Part shown: positions 33,704 to 43,075 of the stretch, piece after piece
Layout of the letters: each line of letters starts with the position of its first letter
How positions within the stretch are numbered: the stretch's first letter is position 1
Source of the DNA: Leucobacter sp. Psy1
Lineage (GTDB): Bacteria > Actinomycetota > Actinomycetes > Actinomycetales > Microbacteriaceae
Direction of reading: 5' to 3'
NCBI RefSeq assembly: GCF_020096995.1
Contig: NZ_CP083692.1
Coordinates: forward strand, 744,001-808,000
DNA: 64,000 nt
Notes under the pieces: generated by a model
The model's input: only the letters and a program-made list of their open reading frames with translations
The model's database searches: none
Told to the model about the DNA's origin: nothing
Made by a program: the position numbers and the translations under genes

Positions 33704-34384
33704 GTGACCTTCTCCCTGCTGCTGCGCGACCCCGAGACCGGGGAGTTCGGCGCCGCCATCTCCTCCTCCTCGCCCGCCGTCGCGGCGCGCTGCGTGAACC
33801 TTGCCGACGGCGTCGGCGGTGCGAACTCGCAGAACGTCACCGACCCCCGCCTCGGCCCGAAGCTCATCGACCAGTTGCGCTCCGGCGCGGATGCGCAGAC
33901 AGCGCTCGACGCGGTCGTCGCCGGCGCCGATCCGGAGACCATCGATTTCCGTCAGCTGCTCGTGCTCGACTGCGCTGGCCGCACCGCCGCTTTCTCCGGT
34001 GGGCGGGCGCTCGGTACCTTCGGTGCGGTCACGCGCGAGAACGCGGTCGCGGGCGGCAACATGCTCGCGAGCCTCGACGTGCTCGAAGCGTTCGTCGACA
34101 CCGCCCTGTCGGCGACGGGACGCATCGAGGAGCGCCTCTTCGCCGCGATCAGCGCGGCGATGGAGGCCGGCGGCGAGGAAGGACCGGTGCACTCGGCCGG
34201 CATCTCCGTGGTGAGTGATGCCGGGTGGCGGGCGACCGACCTCCGGGTCGACTGGGACGACGAGGATCCCATTGCCGCGCTCGGCCGCGCGCTCGAGGTG
34301 TGGATGCCCCAGCGCGACGACTACATCAACCGAGGGATCAACCCCACCGCAGCACCGTCCTACGGAGTTCCGGGCGATGAGTGA
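33704..34384 (+). CDS. DUF1028 family protein (Ntn-hydrolase-like)
   Basis: A 226-residue DUF1028 protein starting MTFSLLLRDPETGEFG, with the family's AAISSSSPAVAARC and GGVGGANSQN-type segment (DGVGGANSQNVTDPRLG). The fold is related to N-terminal-nucleophile hydrolases, but no biochemical role is established. It starts at GTG 33704, 4 bp after ridA, and its end overlaps the M20 gene by 8 bp. It is often found beside RidA and amidohydrolase genes, which suggests hydrolysis of an amide in the same pathway. Confidence 0.8.
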   Translation: MTFSLLLRDPETGEFGAAISSSSPAVAARCVNLADGVGGANSQNVTDPRLGPKLIDQLRSGADAQTALDAVVAGADPETIDFRQLLVLDCAGRTAAFSGGRALGTFGAVTRENAVAGGNMLASLDVLEAFVDTALSATGRIEERLFAAISAAMEAGGEEGPVHSAGISVVSDAGWRATDLRVDWDDEDPIAALGRALEVWMPQRDDYINRGINPTAAPSYGVPGDE

Positions 34385-35525
34385 CGTGTCGATCGACCAG
34401 CCGAAGCAGCGGATCGCGAATCGCCTGACCGCCGTCGACGGTGACCTCGTCGCGCTGTCGAACCGGTTGCACGACGACCCCGAGACCGGGTGGCAGGAGC
34501 ACCGCTCCTCGGCCGCCGTGGCCGGGGTGCTCGCCGAGCACGGGTTCGCGGTTGAGCAGCCGTACCTCGGACTCGAGACCGCATTCCGCGCCGTCATCGG
34601 AAGCGGCCCGTTCACCGTCGGCTTCCTCGCCGAGTACGACGCGCTGCCCGGTCTCGGCCACGCGTGTGGGCACAACCTCATCTCCGCCATGAGCGTCGGC
34701 GGGGCGATCGCGCTCGCCGCGGTCGCCGACGAGCTCGGACTGACCGTCGAGGTCATCGGAACACCCGCTGAGGAGGGCGGCGGAGGCAAGATCGAGCTCA
34801 TCGAGCGCGGCGCGTTCACCGAGCTCGATTTCGCCCTCATGGCGCACCCCGCACCCGTCGACGTCGCTGAGGCGCGCCCGTTCGCGGTGACCCACTGGCA
34901 CGTCGAGTACCGGGGCCGCGCGGCGCACGCCGCGGCATACCCCGAGCGCGGCATCAACGCCAATGATGCGTTTCTCGTCGCGCAGCTCGCCATCTCGCTC
35001 CTCCGCCAGCAGCTGCCTGGCACCGTCCGCGTGCACGGTGTGCAGACGAACGGGGGAGAGGCACCCAACGCGATCCCCGAGCGCACCGAGGGTCGATGGT
35101 ACGTGCGCGCTGAAACGACGGAGCAGCTCATCGCGCTCGAGAAGCGCGTGCTCAAGTGCTTCGAGGCCGGGGCGCTCGCCACCGGGGCCGAACTCACCGT
35201 CACCCCCGAGAGCAAGCGCTACGCCGAGATGCGCACCGACGAGCGCGCGCTCGACCACTACCGCCGTAACGCGGCGACGCTGGGCCGCGACTTCGATGTC
35301 GACCCCGTCGCCGCCACCATGAACCGCGCCTCGACCGACATGGGCAACGTCTCCCAGATGGTCGATGCGATCCACCCGTACATCGGCGTGGGCGGTGATG
35401 CGAGCAACCATCAGCCCGCATTCGCCGAGGCCTGCGTCGGCCCGCGCGCCGAGCAGGCGCTGCGCGACGGCGCCCTCGCCCTCGCGTGGACGGCGCTCGA
35501 CGTCGCACGCGAACGCACCCCGTAA
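34377..35525 (+). CDS. M20 family amidohydrolase / metallopeptidase
   Basis: A 382-residue M20D-type hydrolase. Metal-site motifs are ACGHN (Cys/His), GTPAEEGGGG (Glu pair) and a C-terminal VGGDASNHQP. A dimerisation domain runs from about residue 175 (HVEYRGRAAHAAAYP). Family enzymes release acyl groups from N-acyl amino acids or cleave amides such as p-aminobenzoyl-glutamate. The ATG at 34377 overlaps the DUF1028 stop. It fits the amide-hydrolysis step of the island. Confidence 0.87.
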   Translation: MSDVSIDQPKQRIANRLTAVDGDLVALSNRLHDDPETGWQEHRSSAAVAGVLAEHGFAVEQPYLGLETAFRAVIGSGPFTVGFLAEYDALPGLGHACGHNLISAMSVGGAIALAAVADELGLTVEVIGTPAEEGGGGKIELIERGAFTELDFALMAHPAPVDVAEARPFAVTHWHVEYRGRAAHAAAYPERGINANDAFLVAQLAISLLRQQLPGTVRVHGVQTNGGEAPNAIPERTEGRWYVRAETTEQLIALEKRVLKCFEAGALATGAELTVTPESKRYAEMRTDERALDHYRRNAATLGRDFDVDPVAATMNRASTDMGNVSQMVDAIHPYIGVGGDASNHQPAFAEACVGPRAEQALRDGALALAWTALDVARERTP

Positions 35526-35552
35526 CCGACACCTCCCCAAAGGAATCCGTCA

Positions 35553-36917
35553 ATGTCGACACCCGAAGCCCCCAGAGAACTCAGCGACCTCGTCGATCGG
35601 AAGAGTCTGCGCAAGAGCGTGGTCGCCGGTTCGATCGGCGTGCTCGTGCACTGGTTCGACTGGGCCGTCTACGCCTACATGGCCGCGACGATCGCCGTCA
35701 TCTTCTTCCCCGAGTCCGATCGCACGGCTGGACTGCTCGCGACGTTCGCCGTGTTCGCCGTCTCGTTCCTCGTGCGTCCCATCGGCGCCATCATCTTCGG
35801 GCGACTGGGGGATCGGCTCGGGCGCAAGCAGACGCTCTCCATCGTGATCCTCGCGATGGCCGTCTCGACGCTCGTGCTCGGGCTGCTCCCGGGCTACGCG
35901 ACGATCGGGATCGTCGCGCCGATCCTGCTCATCGCGACCCGCATCGTGCAGGGCCTCGCCGCGGGTGGCGAGTTCGGCAGTGCGGCGGCCTTCCTCGGCG
36001 AGTTCTCGCCGGCGAAGCGCCGCGGGTTCGGCGTCAGCTGGCTCGAGTTCGGCAGCCTGCTCGGCTTCCTGCTCGCATCCTTCGCCGTGTTTCTGCTGAA
36101 CCAGGCGTTCACCCCCGAGCAGATCACCGACTGGGCGTGGCGCATCCCGTTCCTCATCACGGTGCCGCTCGGGTTCATCGGACTCTACATTCGCCGCAAG
36201 ATCGAGGACACCCCTGAGTTCGAGGCGCTTCAGAAGCTTGAGACCGTCTCGCACGCCCCCGTCAAGGAGGTCTTCACCCGGAACCGGCGCCAGTTCATCC
36301 AGACGTGCGGCATGGAGATCTTCATGAACGTCACGTTTTATGTGGTGCTTGTCTACCTGCTCACGTACCAGGAGACGACGGTCGGGTTCGACCCCAGCCG
36401 CGCCGCGCTCCTCTCGACGCTCGCGTCGGCGCTCGGCCTCATCGTCGTCCCGCTGGCGGGCATCGCGTCCGATCGCGTGGGCCGGAAGCCGGTGCTGTAC
36501 ACCGCGGCGATCGCGCTCACGGTGCTGTCGATCCCGCTGTTCCTCCTGATGCAGATGGGCACGGGCTGGTCGGCCTTCGTCTCGACGCTCGGCCTCGCGC
36601 TGATCCTCGCCATCATCCTCGGCACCCACGCCGTCACGGTCGTCGAGCTCTTCCCGACACGCACCCGCCAGACCGGGCTGTCCATCGCGTACGCCCTCAC
36701 GGCGGCACTCTTCGCGGGTACGGCGCCCTACCTGCTCACCTGGCTCATCGATCGCACCGGGAACGAACTGGTGCCCGGGTACTTCCTCGCCGTCGTGGGC
36801 GTGATCGGGATTATCACCGTCGTCTCGATTCCCGAAACCCGCGGGGTGCGCCTCATCAAGGAGCAGGACCTCGAGACGACGACTGTCGAGCTCCCGCCCG
36901 AGCTGAGCGGGCGCTGA
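35553..36917 (+). CDS. MFS transporter, metabolite:H+ symporter (MHS) type
   Basis: A 454-residue 12-helix carrier. The MFS loop 2-3 motif is GRLGDRLGRKQTL, the helix-5 region GGEFGSAAAFLGEFSPAKRRG is typical of the MHS family, and a second copy of the loop motif is DRVGRKPVL. MHS carriers import organic acids, betaines, proline or shikimate. In this operon it likely imports an acidic or zwitterionic substrate or exports a product. Confidence 0.87.
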   Translation: MSTPEAPRELSDLVDRKSLRKSVVAGSIGVLVHWFDWAVYAYMAATIAVIFFPESDRTAGLLATFAVFAVSFLVRPIGAIIFGRLGDRLGRKQTLSIVILAMAVSTLVLGLLPGYATIGIVAPILLIATRIVQGLAAGGEFGSAAAFLGEFSPAKRRGFGVSWLEFGSLLGFLLASFAVFLLNQAFTPEQITDWAWRIPFLITVPLGFIGLYIRRKIEDTPEFEALQKLETVSHAPVKEVFTRNRRQFIQTCGMEIFMNVTFYVVLVYLLTYQETTVGFDPSRAALLSTLASALGLIVVPLAGIASDRVGRKPVLYTAAIALTVLSIPLFLLMQMGTGWSAFVSTLGLALILAIILGTHAVTVVELFPTRTRQTGLSIAYALTAALFAGTAPYLLTWLIDRTGNELVPGYFLAVVGVIGIITVVSIPETRGVRLIKEQDLETTTVELPPELSGR

Positions 36918-36981
36918 TCCGCCCTCGGCCCGCCCGCCGACACTCCCTCGCCCACCCGACCACGCCACAGGAAGGCACGCC

Positions 36982-38472
36982 ATGACCCGCACCCACGACG
37001 AGTGGAAGACCGCCGCACGTGAACTGCGCCTCGACGGGCGCGCATTTATCGACGGCGCCCGCGTCGACGCCGCTTCGGGCGAGACGATCGCGAAGACCAA
37101 CCCCGCCACCGGCGAGACGATCTCGCAGCTCGCCTCCTGCGGCGAGGCCGACCTGGACCGCGCGGTCGTAGCCGCCAGGCGCGCCTACGAGTCCGGGGAG
37201 TGGTCGTGTGCCGGTGCCGGGTTCCGGCGCGAGCGACTGCTCGAGCTCGCCCGCCTCATCGAGGAGCGTGCCGAGGAGTTCGCGCTGCTCGACACCCTCG
37301 ACATGGGGAAGCCGGTTCGCGAGACGACGACGATCGACGCTCCCGGATCGGCCGCGCTCTACCGCTTCTACGGCGAAGCGATCGAGAAGCACGAGGATCG
37401 CATCCCCGTCACGCCTCCCGGCTCGACGGCACTCGTCACCCGCGAGCCGCTCGGCGTCGTCGGCGTGATCGTGCCGTGGAACTACCCGCTCGAGATCGCG
37501 ACCTGGAAGCTCGCCCCGGCACTGGCTGCGGGCAACGCCGTCGTCGTGAAGCCCCCGGTGGAGGCGTCGCACTCGGCGCTGCTGCTCGCCGAACTCGCGG
37601 TCGAGGCGGGAATCCCCGCCGGTATCGTGAACGTGGTTCCCGGCCGCGGATCGGTCGTCGGGAAGGCGCTCGCGCTGCACGACGACGTCGACATGGTCGC
37701 GTTCACCGGCTCCACCGAGGTCGCGAAGCAGCTGCAGCAGTACGCGGGCCAGTCGAACATGAAGCGCCTCGCCCTCGAAGCGGGCGGCAAGAGTGCGAAC
37801 CTCGTCTTCGCCGATTGCGACGACCTCGCGCTCGCCGCGCAGAAAGCGGCCTTCGGGGCGTTCTACAACCAGGGCGAGGTGTGCTCCGCGAACTCGCGCG
37901 TCTTCGTCGAGCGCTCGGTCGTCGACCGGTTCCTCGAACTGTTCGCCGAGGCCGCGCAGGCGTTCCGTCCCGGTGATCCGCTCGATCCTGAGACCGGCGT
38001 CGGCTCGCTCGTCTCCGAGACCCACGCCGACAGCGTCTGGGCGACCATCGAGCACGCGCGCCGCGACGGTCGCATCGTGAGCGGGGGCGAGCGCCCCGAG
38101 ATCAACGGGTCGCGCGCATTCATCGAGCCGACCATCGTGACCGATGTGGCGCCCGACCACGAGGTGCACACCCGAGAGATCTTCGGGCCCGTCGCGGTCG
38201 TGACACCCTTCGATACCGAGGAGGAGGCGATCGCGCGCGCGAACGAGACGCCATACGGCCTCGCCGCGTCGCTGTGGACGGGAAGCCTCTCGCGGGCACA
38301 CCGGGTCTCGTCGCAGCTCGTCGCCGGCACGGTGTCCGTGAACACCGTCGACGCGCTCGGCTTCACCACTCCGTTCGGCGGGTTCAAGCAGTCCGGCTTC
38401 GGCCGCGACCTCTCGATCCACGCACTCGACAACTACACCGATTTCAAGACCACCTGGATGCAGTGGTCCTAG
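36982..38472 (+). CDS. NAD(P)-dependent aldehyde dehydrogenase (PuuC/betaine-aldehyde type)
   Basis: A 496-residue ALDH. Catalytic Glu266 is in LEAGGKSAN and Cys301 in NQGEVCSANS. PWNYPLEIATWK and FTGSTEVAK form the cofactor site. The nearest functional group by sequence style oxidises amino-aldehydes (gamma-glutamyl-gamma-aminobutyraldehyde, 4-aminobutanal). Next to a class III aminotransferase it should oxidise the aldehyde that enzyme makes. Confidence 0.88.
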   Translation: MTRTHDEWKTAARELRLDGRAFIDGARVDAASGETIAKTNPATGETISQLASCGEADLDRAVVAARRAYESGEWSCAGAGFRRERLLELARLIEERAEEFALLDTLDMGKPVRETTTIDAPGSAALYRFYGEAIEKHEDRIPVTPPGSTALVTREPLGVVGVIVPWNYPLEIATWKLAPALAAGNAVVVKPPVEASHSALLLAELAVEAGIPAGIVNVVPGRGSVVGKALALHDDVDMVAFTGSTEVAKQLQQYAGQSNMKRLALEAGGKSANLVFADCDDLALAAQKAAFGAFYNQGEVCSANSRVFVERSVVDRFLELFAEAAQAFRPGDPLDPETGVGSLVSETHADSVWATIEHARRDGRIVSGGERPEINGSRAFIEPTIVTDVAPDHEVHTREIFGPVAVVTPFDTEEEAIARANETPYGLAASLWTGSLSRAHRVSSQLVAGTVSVNTVDALGFTTPFGGFKQSGFGRDLSIHALDNYTDFKTTWMQWS

Positions 38473-38492
38473 ACCACGGAAAGGACGCGCAC

Positions 38493-39881
38493 ATGACTGA
38501 CAACGGCACCCTCGAGGAGCTGGCGAAGCGCCACCTCGTCATGAACTTCACCCCCGCGGGCAAGTACCGTGAGGACGAACTGCCGATCTACGTGCGCGGG
38601 GAGCACTGCTCCGTGTTCGATGAGCACGGCAAGCGCTACTTCGACGGCCTCGCCGGCCTCTTCTGCGTGCAGCTCGGCTACACCCACGGCGCCGAGGTCG
38701 GCGATGCGGTGCGCGAGCAGCTCGCGGACCTGCCGTTCCAGACGACGTGGAGCGTGGCGCACCCGCCGGCGGCGAAGCTCGCCGCGAAGATCGCGGAGCT
38801 CGCGCCCGGCGACCTGAACCGCGTGTTCTTCGCGTCGGGCGGCGGCGAGTCGAACGAGGCCGCCATCAAGCTCGCGCGCCAGTATCACCAGACCCGCGGT
38901 GACCACGCGCGCCGCAAGTTCATCGCCCGTCGCGTCGCGTACCACGGCACCAGCTTCGGGGCCATGTCGCTGAACGGCATGACGGGCGTGCGCGCCATGT
39001 TCGAGCCGCTCATGTCGGGAGTGCGCCACACGCACAACACCAAGCGCTACCGTCGCCCCGAGGCGGAGACGGAGGAGCAGTTCACCGCGTTCCTGCTCGG
39101 CGAGCTCGAGTCGCTCATCGTGCAGGAGGGTGCCGACACTGTCGCGGCGATCATCATGGAGCCGATGCAGAACGCCGGCGGCAGCCTGACGCCGCCGAAG
39201 GGTTACTTCGCCGGCGTCCGCGAGATCTGCGACAAGTACGGCATCCTGCTCATCGCCGACGAGGTCATCACCGGCTACGGGCGCCTCGGCGCCTGGTTCG
39301 GCTCCGAGTTCTACGGCTTCCAGCCCGACATGCTCGTCTTCGCGAAGGGCATCGCCTCCGCCTACATGCCGCTCGGCGGCGTGGTCGCGAGCGACCACGT
39401 CATCGACACGGTGCTCGACGGTCCGGTCGGCATGTTCAATCACGCGCTGACCTACGGCGGCCATCCCGCGGCCTGCGCCGCAGCGCTCAAGAACCTCGAG
39501 ATCATGGAGCGCGAGGGCGTCGTGCAGAACGTCGCCGAATTGAGCCCGTACCTGGCCGAGAAGCTCGGCGAGATCCGGGACAACTTCGCGTTCGTCGGCG
39601 ACCTGCGCGGCGAGGGCTTCCACCGGTCCTTCGAACTGGTCACGAACCGCGAGTCGAAGCGCTGGGACAGCGAGCGCGTCAGCGCCGACGACTTCGTGGG
39701 GGAGCACCTCAACCCCGCGCTCGGCGAGGTCGGACTGCTCGCACGCGTCGCGATCGATGCCGAGGGCAATCCGCTCGTGCAGTTCTCCCCGCCGCTCGTC
39801 ATGACCCGTGACGACATCGACGAGCTCGCCGATCTCATTGACCGCGCCTTCTCGGCCGCCGCGACCAGCGCCGGTATCTGA
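38493..39881 (+). CDS. Class III PLP aminotransferase (omega-amine/amino acid: pyruvate or oxoglutarate type)
   Basis: A 462-residue class III aminotransferase. The PLP Lys285 is in FAKGIASAYMPLGG, the phosphate cup in FASGGGESNEAAIKLAR, and the Asp that holds the pyridine nitrogen in LIADEVITGYGRLG. Class III enzymes move a terminal amino group from amines such as putrescine, taurine or beta-alanine to a keto acid. It follows the ALDH by 20 bp, so amine to aldehyde to acid is the likely module. Confidence 0.88.
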   Translation: MTDNGTLEELAKRHLVMNFTPAGKYREDELPIYVRGEHCSVFDEHGKRYFDGLAGLFCVQLGYTHGAEVGDAVREQLADLPFQTTWSVAHPPAAKLAAKIAELAPGDLNRVFFASGGGESNEAAIKLARQYHQTRGDHARRKFIARRVAYHGTSFGAMSLNGMTGVRAMFEPLMSGVRHTHNTKRYRRPEAETEEQFTAFLLGELESLIVQEGADTVAAIIMEPMQNAGGSLTPPKGYFAGVREICDKYGILLIADEVITGYGRLGAWFGSEFYGFQPDMLVFAKGIASAYMPLGGVVASDHVIDTVLDGPVGMFNHALTYGGHPAACAAALKNLEIMEREGVVQNVAELSPYLAEKLGEIRDNFAFVGDLRGEGFHRSFELVTNRESKRWDSERVSADDFVGEHLNPALGEVGLLARVAIDAEGNPLVQFSPPLVMTRDDIDELADLIDRAFSAAATSAGI

Positions 39882-39889
39882 TCACCCTG

Positions 39890-39919
39890 GGGGTGCGGGG
39901 CCCGTCTGCCCCGCACCCC
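39890..39919 (+). terminator. Intercistronic 11-bp stem-loop
   Basis: GGGGTGCGGGG (39890-39900) pairs with CCCCGCACCCC (39909-39919) around 8 nt, right after the aminotransferase stop and before the permease ribosome-binding site (GAGGA). No T-tract is present. It probably sets a lower downstream transcript level. Confidence 0.65.
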
Positions 39920-39953
39920 ACCTCCCCACCCCGTTCTGCACGAGGAAGTGACC

Positions 39954-41345
39954 ATGAGCGACTCCCCGCCCCAGCTCGCAGCATCCACCACGAAGATCAT
40001 CACCTTCGAGCGCCGCCACATCCGTCCCATCCCGCTCGACGAGCGGCAGGGCACAACGCGGGGCCTGTTCTTCGTCTGGCTCGGCATCAACATGCTCCCG
40101 CTCACGGTCGTGACCGGGGCGCTCGGGCCGACGCTCTTCGGCCTGACGCTCGGCTGGACGATCCTCGCCGTCGTCCTCGGCAATGTTGTCGGCGGCATCG
40201 GTGCGGCGCTCCACGCCTCGCAGGGACCGCAGCTCGGCATCCCCCAGATGCTCCAGGCCAGGGGGCAGTTCGGCTTCACCGGCGGCAGCCTGCTCGCGCT
40301 CATCGCCGTCATCATGTTCCTCGGCTTCTTCGCCTCCAACCTCGTCGTCGCTGCGCAGAGCTTCGCAGCCGTGTTTTCCGGGGTATCCGTCGACGTCGGC
40401 ATCATCGTCTGCGCCGCCATCGCGCTCATCGTCGCGATCTTCGGCTACGACCTCGTGCGCAAGATGATGGGCATCTTCTCGGTCTTCATCGGTGTGCTCG
40501 TCGCCATCTCGATCGTCATTGTGGTCTCGAACCCGGCGACCTTCGAGACGACCGCCGACCTCGGCTACAACACCGCTGGCTTCTTCGGCATGCTCGCCAT
40601 CGGCGTCACCTGGCAGCTCGCCTATGCACCGTACGTCTCCGACTACTCGCGCTACATGCCGCGCGAGGGCGGGGCTAAGCAGGCATTTTGGGCGACCTAC
40701 TGCGGGTTGGTGCTCGGCACAGTGCTCGTCATGGTGCTGGGTGCTCTCGTGGGGCTCACCACGGCGGACGGCGACGCGATGTCGGCGCTCGGCGCGTTGC
40801 TCGGCGGCTTCGGGCCGGTCGTGCTCTTCGGGTTCGGCGCCGCCTCGGCGGTCATCAACTCGGCGAACATCTACTCAGGCGTGATGTCGTCGCTCACGGT
40901 CCTGGAAACCATCTCGGCGAAGATTCGGATCAACACCTCCAAGCGCGTCATCATGACGGTCGCGTACGCGCTCATCGCGCTCCTCGCAGCCGTCTTCGGT
41001 AAGAACGACTTCCTGCTCGTCTTCAAGGACTTCGTCACGATCCTGCTCTACGTGCTGATCCCGTGGTCGGCCATCAACCTCGCGGACTACTTCATCCTGC
41101 GCAAAGGCCACTACCGGGTCGAGGACATGTTCCGCCGCGACGGCGGCATCTACGGGCGATGGGACGCGATCGGGCTCATCGCCTATGCGATCGGATTGGC
41201 TGTGCAGATCCCGTTCATGGTCACCGTCATGTACACCGGACCGCTCGCCGCCCCGCTCGGGTTCGTCGATGTCGCGTGGATCGTCGGCTTCATCGTCCCC
41301 GCCATCGTCTACATCGTCTGGAAGCGGGCGGCCCATCGTGTCTGA
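39954..41345 (+). CDS. NCS1 family permease (cytosine/purine/hydantoin type), copy 1
   Basis: A 463-residue 12-helix transporter of the NCS1 (CodB-like) family. The family shows up in HASQGPQLGIPQMLQARGQF and the AYAPYVSDYSRYMP signature. NCS1 proteins import nucleobases, allantoin, hydantoins, thiamine or pyridoxine with H+ or Na+. It is about half identical by eye to the second NCS1 permease of this operon. The start ATG 39954 follows GAGGA; its end overlaps the amidohydrolase gene by 8 bp. Confidence 0.87.
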   Translation: MSDSPPQLAASTTKIITFERRHIRPIPLDERQGTTRGLFFVWLGINMLPLTVVTGALGPTLFGLTLGWTILAVVLGNVVGGIGAALHASQGPQLGIPQMLQARGQFGFTGGSLLALIAVIMFLGFFASNLVVAAQSFAAVFSGVSVDVGIIVCAAIALIVAIFGYDLVRKMMGIFSVFIGVLVAISIVIVVSNPATFETTADLGYNTAGFFGMLAIGVTWQLAYAPYVSDYSRYMPREGGAKQAFWATYCGLVLGTVLVMVLGALVGLTTADGDAMSALGALLGGFGPVVLFGFGAASAVINSANIYSGVMSSLTVLETISAKIRINTSKRVIMTVAYALIALLAAVFGKNDFLLVFKDFVTILLYVLIPWSAINLADYFILRKGHYRVEDMFRRDGGIYGRWDAIGLIAYAIGLAVQIPFMVTVMYTGPLAAPLGFVDVAWIVGFIVPAIVYIVWKRAAHRV

Positions 41346-43029
41346 GTCTGGCACCCCTCCGACTACATCGCCGGGCACGTCCGCGACGCCCGTGCCGGAT
41401 CTCGTGATCCTCGGCGCCGCCGTCTGGGCGCCGGAGCGCGGGCCGCACACCGCCGTCGCGGTAACCGACGGTCGGATCACAGCGGTCGGCGACGACGACG
41501 GCATCGACGCACTCGCCGGACCAGGGACCGAGCGCCTCTACGCCGATGGGGCGGCGCTGCTGCCGGGGTTCAACGACGCGCACATCCACGTGCTCGCCGG
41601 CGGGCTCGGCCTCATCAGCTGCGACCTCGACAGCGAGCACTCTCTGGAGGGGTACGAGCGACTCATCCGCGACTACGGGGACACCCACGCGGGGGAGTGG
41701 GTGGTCGGAGCCGGCTGGTTCGGCGACGTCTTCCCCGGAGGCTTTCCGGATCGCGCCGTGCTGGATCGGCTCGTCCCCGATCGGCCCGCCGTTTTCACGA
41801 GCCACGACGCGCACGGGGTCTGGGTCAACAGCCGTGCCCTCGAACTCGCGGGCATCGACCGGAGCACTGCCGACCCCGCTGCAGGCAGGATCGTGCGCGA
41901 CGCCGCGGGCGACGCGACGGGCATGCTTATGGAGTCCGCGGGCGAACTCGTCACGAGTCTCATCCCGCCGCACCGTCCCGAAGACCTCCGACGGGCCATG
42001 CTCACTGCGCAGGAGCACCTCTTCTCGCTCGGGGTCACCGCATGGCACGACGCGATCCTCGGTCGCTACCTCACCCTGCCCGACTGCGTGCCCACCTACA
42101 TCGAGACGATCGGCGACGGGTCGCTCCGCGGCCGGGTCACCGGTTCCGTGTGGTGGCCCGCCGGTGCCGGACTCGAGGCGCTCGACGGGGTGCTCGGCAC
42201 GATCCGCGAGTGCCGCGAGTCCGGATTCGCAGTGGACAGCGTGAAGATCATGCAGGACGGCATCTGCGAGAACTGCACGGGCGCCCTCCTCGCACCGTAC
42301 ACCGGCGTCGAGCCTGAGACGTCGGGGGAGTCCGTGATCCCTCCCGCTCTGCTCGCCGAGATCGTGACCTCGCTCGACGCGGAGGGTTTGCGCGTCCACT
42401 TCCATGGTGTCGGCGACCGTGCGGTACGCGAGTGCCTCGACGCCGTGGCCGAGGCACGTCAGCGGAACGGCGCAGGCATGCCGCACCAGATCGCCCACAT
42501 CGACGTCGCCGATCCGGCGGACATTCCGCGCTTCGCCGCACTGGGTGTGACGGCGAACCTGCAGCCGCTCTGGGCTCGCGCCGACCAGGAGATACTGGAG
42601 CGGAAGCTTCCGCTGCTCGGTGAAGATCGTGCGCGCTGGCACTTCCCGTTCGGGTCGCTCGAACGTGCGGGCGCTCACCTCGCGATGGGCAGCGACTGGC
42701 CGGTCACGAGCCCCGACCCGCTGTGGGGCATCTACACCGCCTGCACCCGCACGGCGCCTCCCGCCGATATGCACGCCCGCAATCCGGAGTCGCGCGAACC
42801 GATGACGCCCTCCGAGCGGCTGAACCTCGATACCGCCGTGCGCGCCTACACCCTCGGCGCGGCGGAGATCGCCGGCGTCGCCGACCGCCGAGGGCGCATC
42901 GATGTCGGGCAGGACGCCGACCTCGTGCTGCTCAGTGGTCCTCTCATCGAGGCCGAGGATCTCGCCTCCCTGCACATTGCCAGGACCATTCTCGGCGGTG
43001 ACACCGTGTACCGCTCCACCCGCGACTGA
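41338..43029 (+). CDS. YtcJ-like amidohydrolase (amidohydrolase_3; N-substituted-formamide-deformylase family)
   Basis: A 563-residue TIM-barrel metal hydrolase. The HxH metal motif is FNDAHIHVLAGG, with further His ligands in VHFHGVGDRA and HQIAHIDVAD, and the catalytic Asp in MGSDWPV. The C-terminal composite domain carries GRIDVGQDADLVLL. The group includes NfdA, which hydrolyses N-substituted formamides to amine and formate; most members are unassigned. The GTG start 41338 overlaps the preceding permease stop. Being flanked by two NCS1 permeases suggests that it acts on the imported compound. Confidence 0.85.
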   Translation: MSESGTPPTTSPGTSATPVPDLVILGAAVWAPERGPHTAVAVTDGRITAVGDDDGIDALAGPGTERLYADGAALLPGFNDAHIHVLAGGLGLISCDLDSEHSLEGYERLIRDYGDTHAGEWVVGAGWFGDVFPGGFPDRAVLDRLVPDRPAVFTSHDAHGVWVNSRALELAGIDRSTADPAAGRIVRDAAGDATGMLMESAGELVTSLIPPHRPEDLRRAMLTAQEHLFSLGVTAWHDAILGRYLTLPDCVPTYIETIGDGSLRGRVTGSVWWPAGAGLEALDGVLGTIRECRESGFAVDSVKIMQDGICENCTGALLAPYTGVEPETSGESVIPPALLAEIVTSLDAEGLRVHFHGVGDRAVRECLDAVAEARQRNGAGMPHQIAHIDVADPADIPRFAALGVTANLQPLWARADQEILERKLPLLGEDRARWHFPFGSLERAGAHLAMGSDWPVTSPDPLWGIYTACTRTAPPADMHARNPESREPMTPSERLNLDTAVRAYTLGAAEIAGVADRRGRIDVGQDADLVLLSGPLIEAEDLASLHIARTILGGDTVYRSTRD

Positions 43030-43075
43030 ACCTTTTCCACCCCATCTCCCATCACTCGACTCGAAGGAGAGCCCG

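Noticed and set aside
36856-38421. 521-codon open frame on the minus strand
   Set aside because: Antisense to the aldehyde dehydrogenase gene, which has catalytic residues in place.
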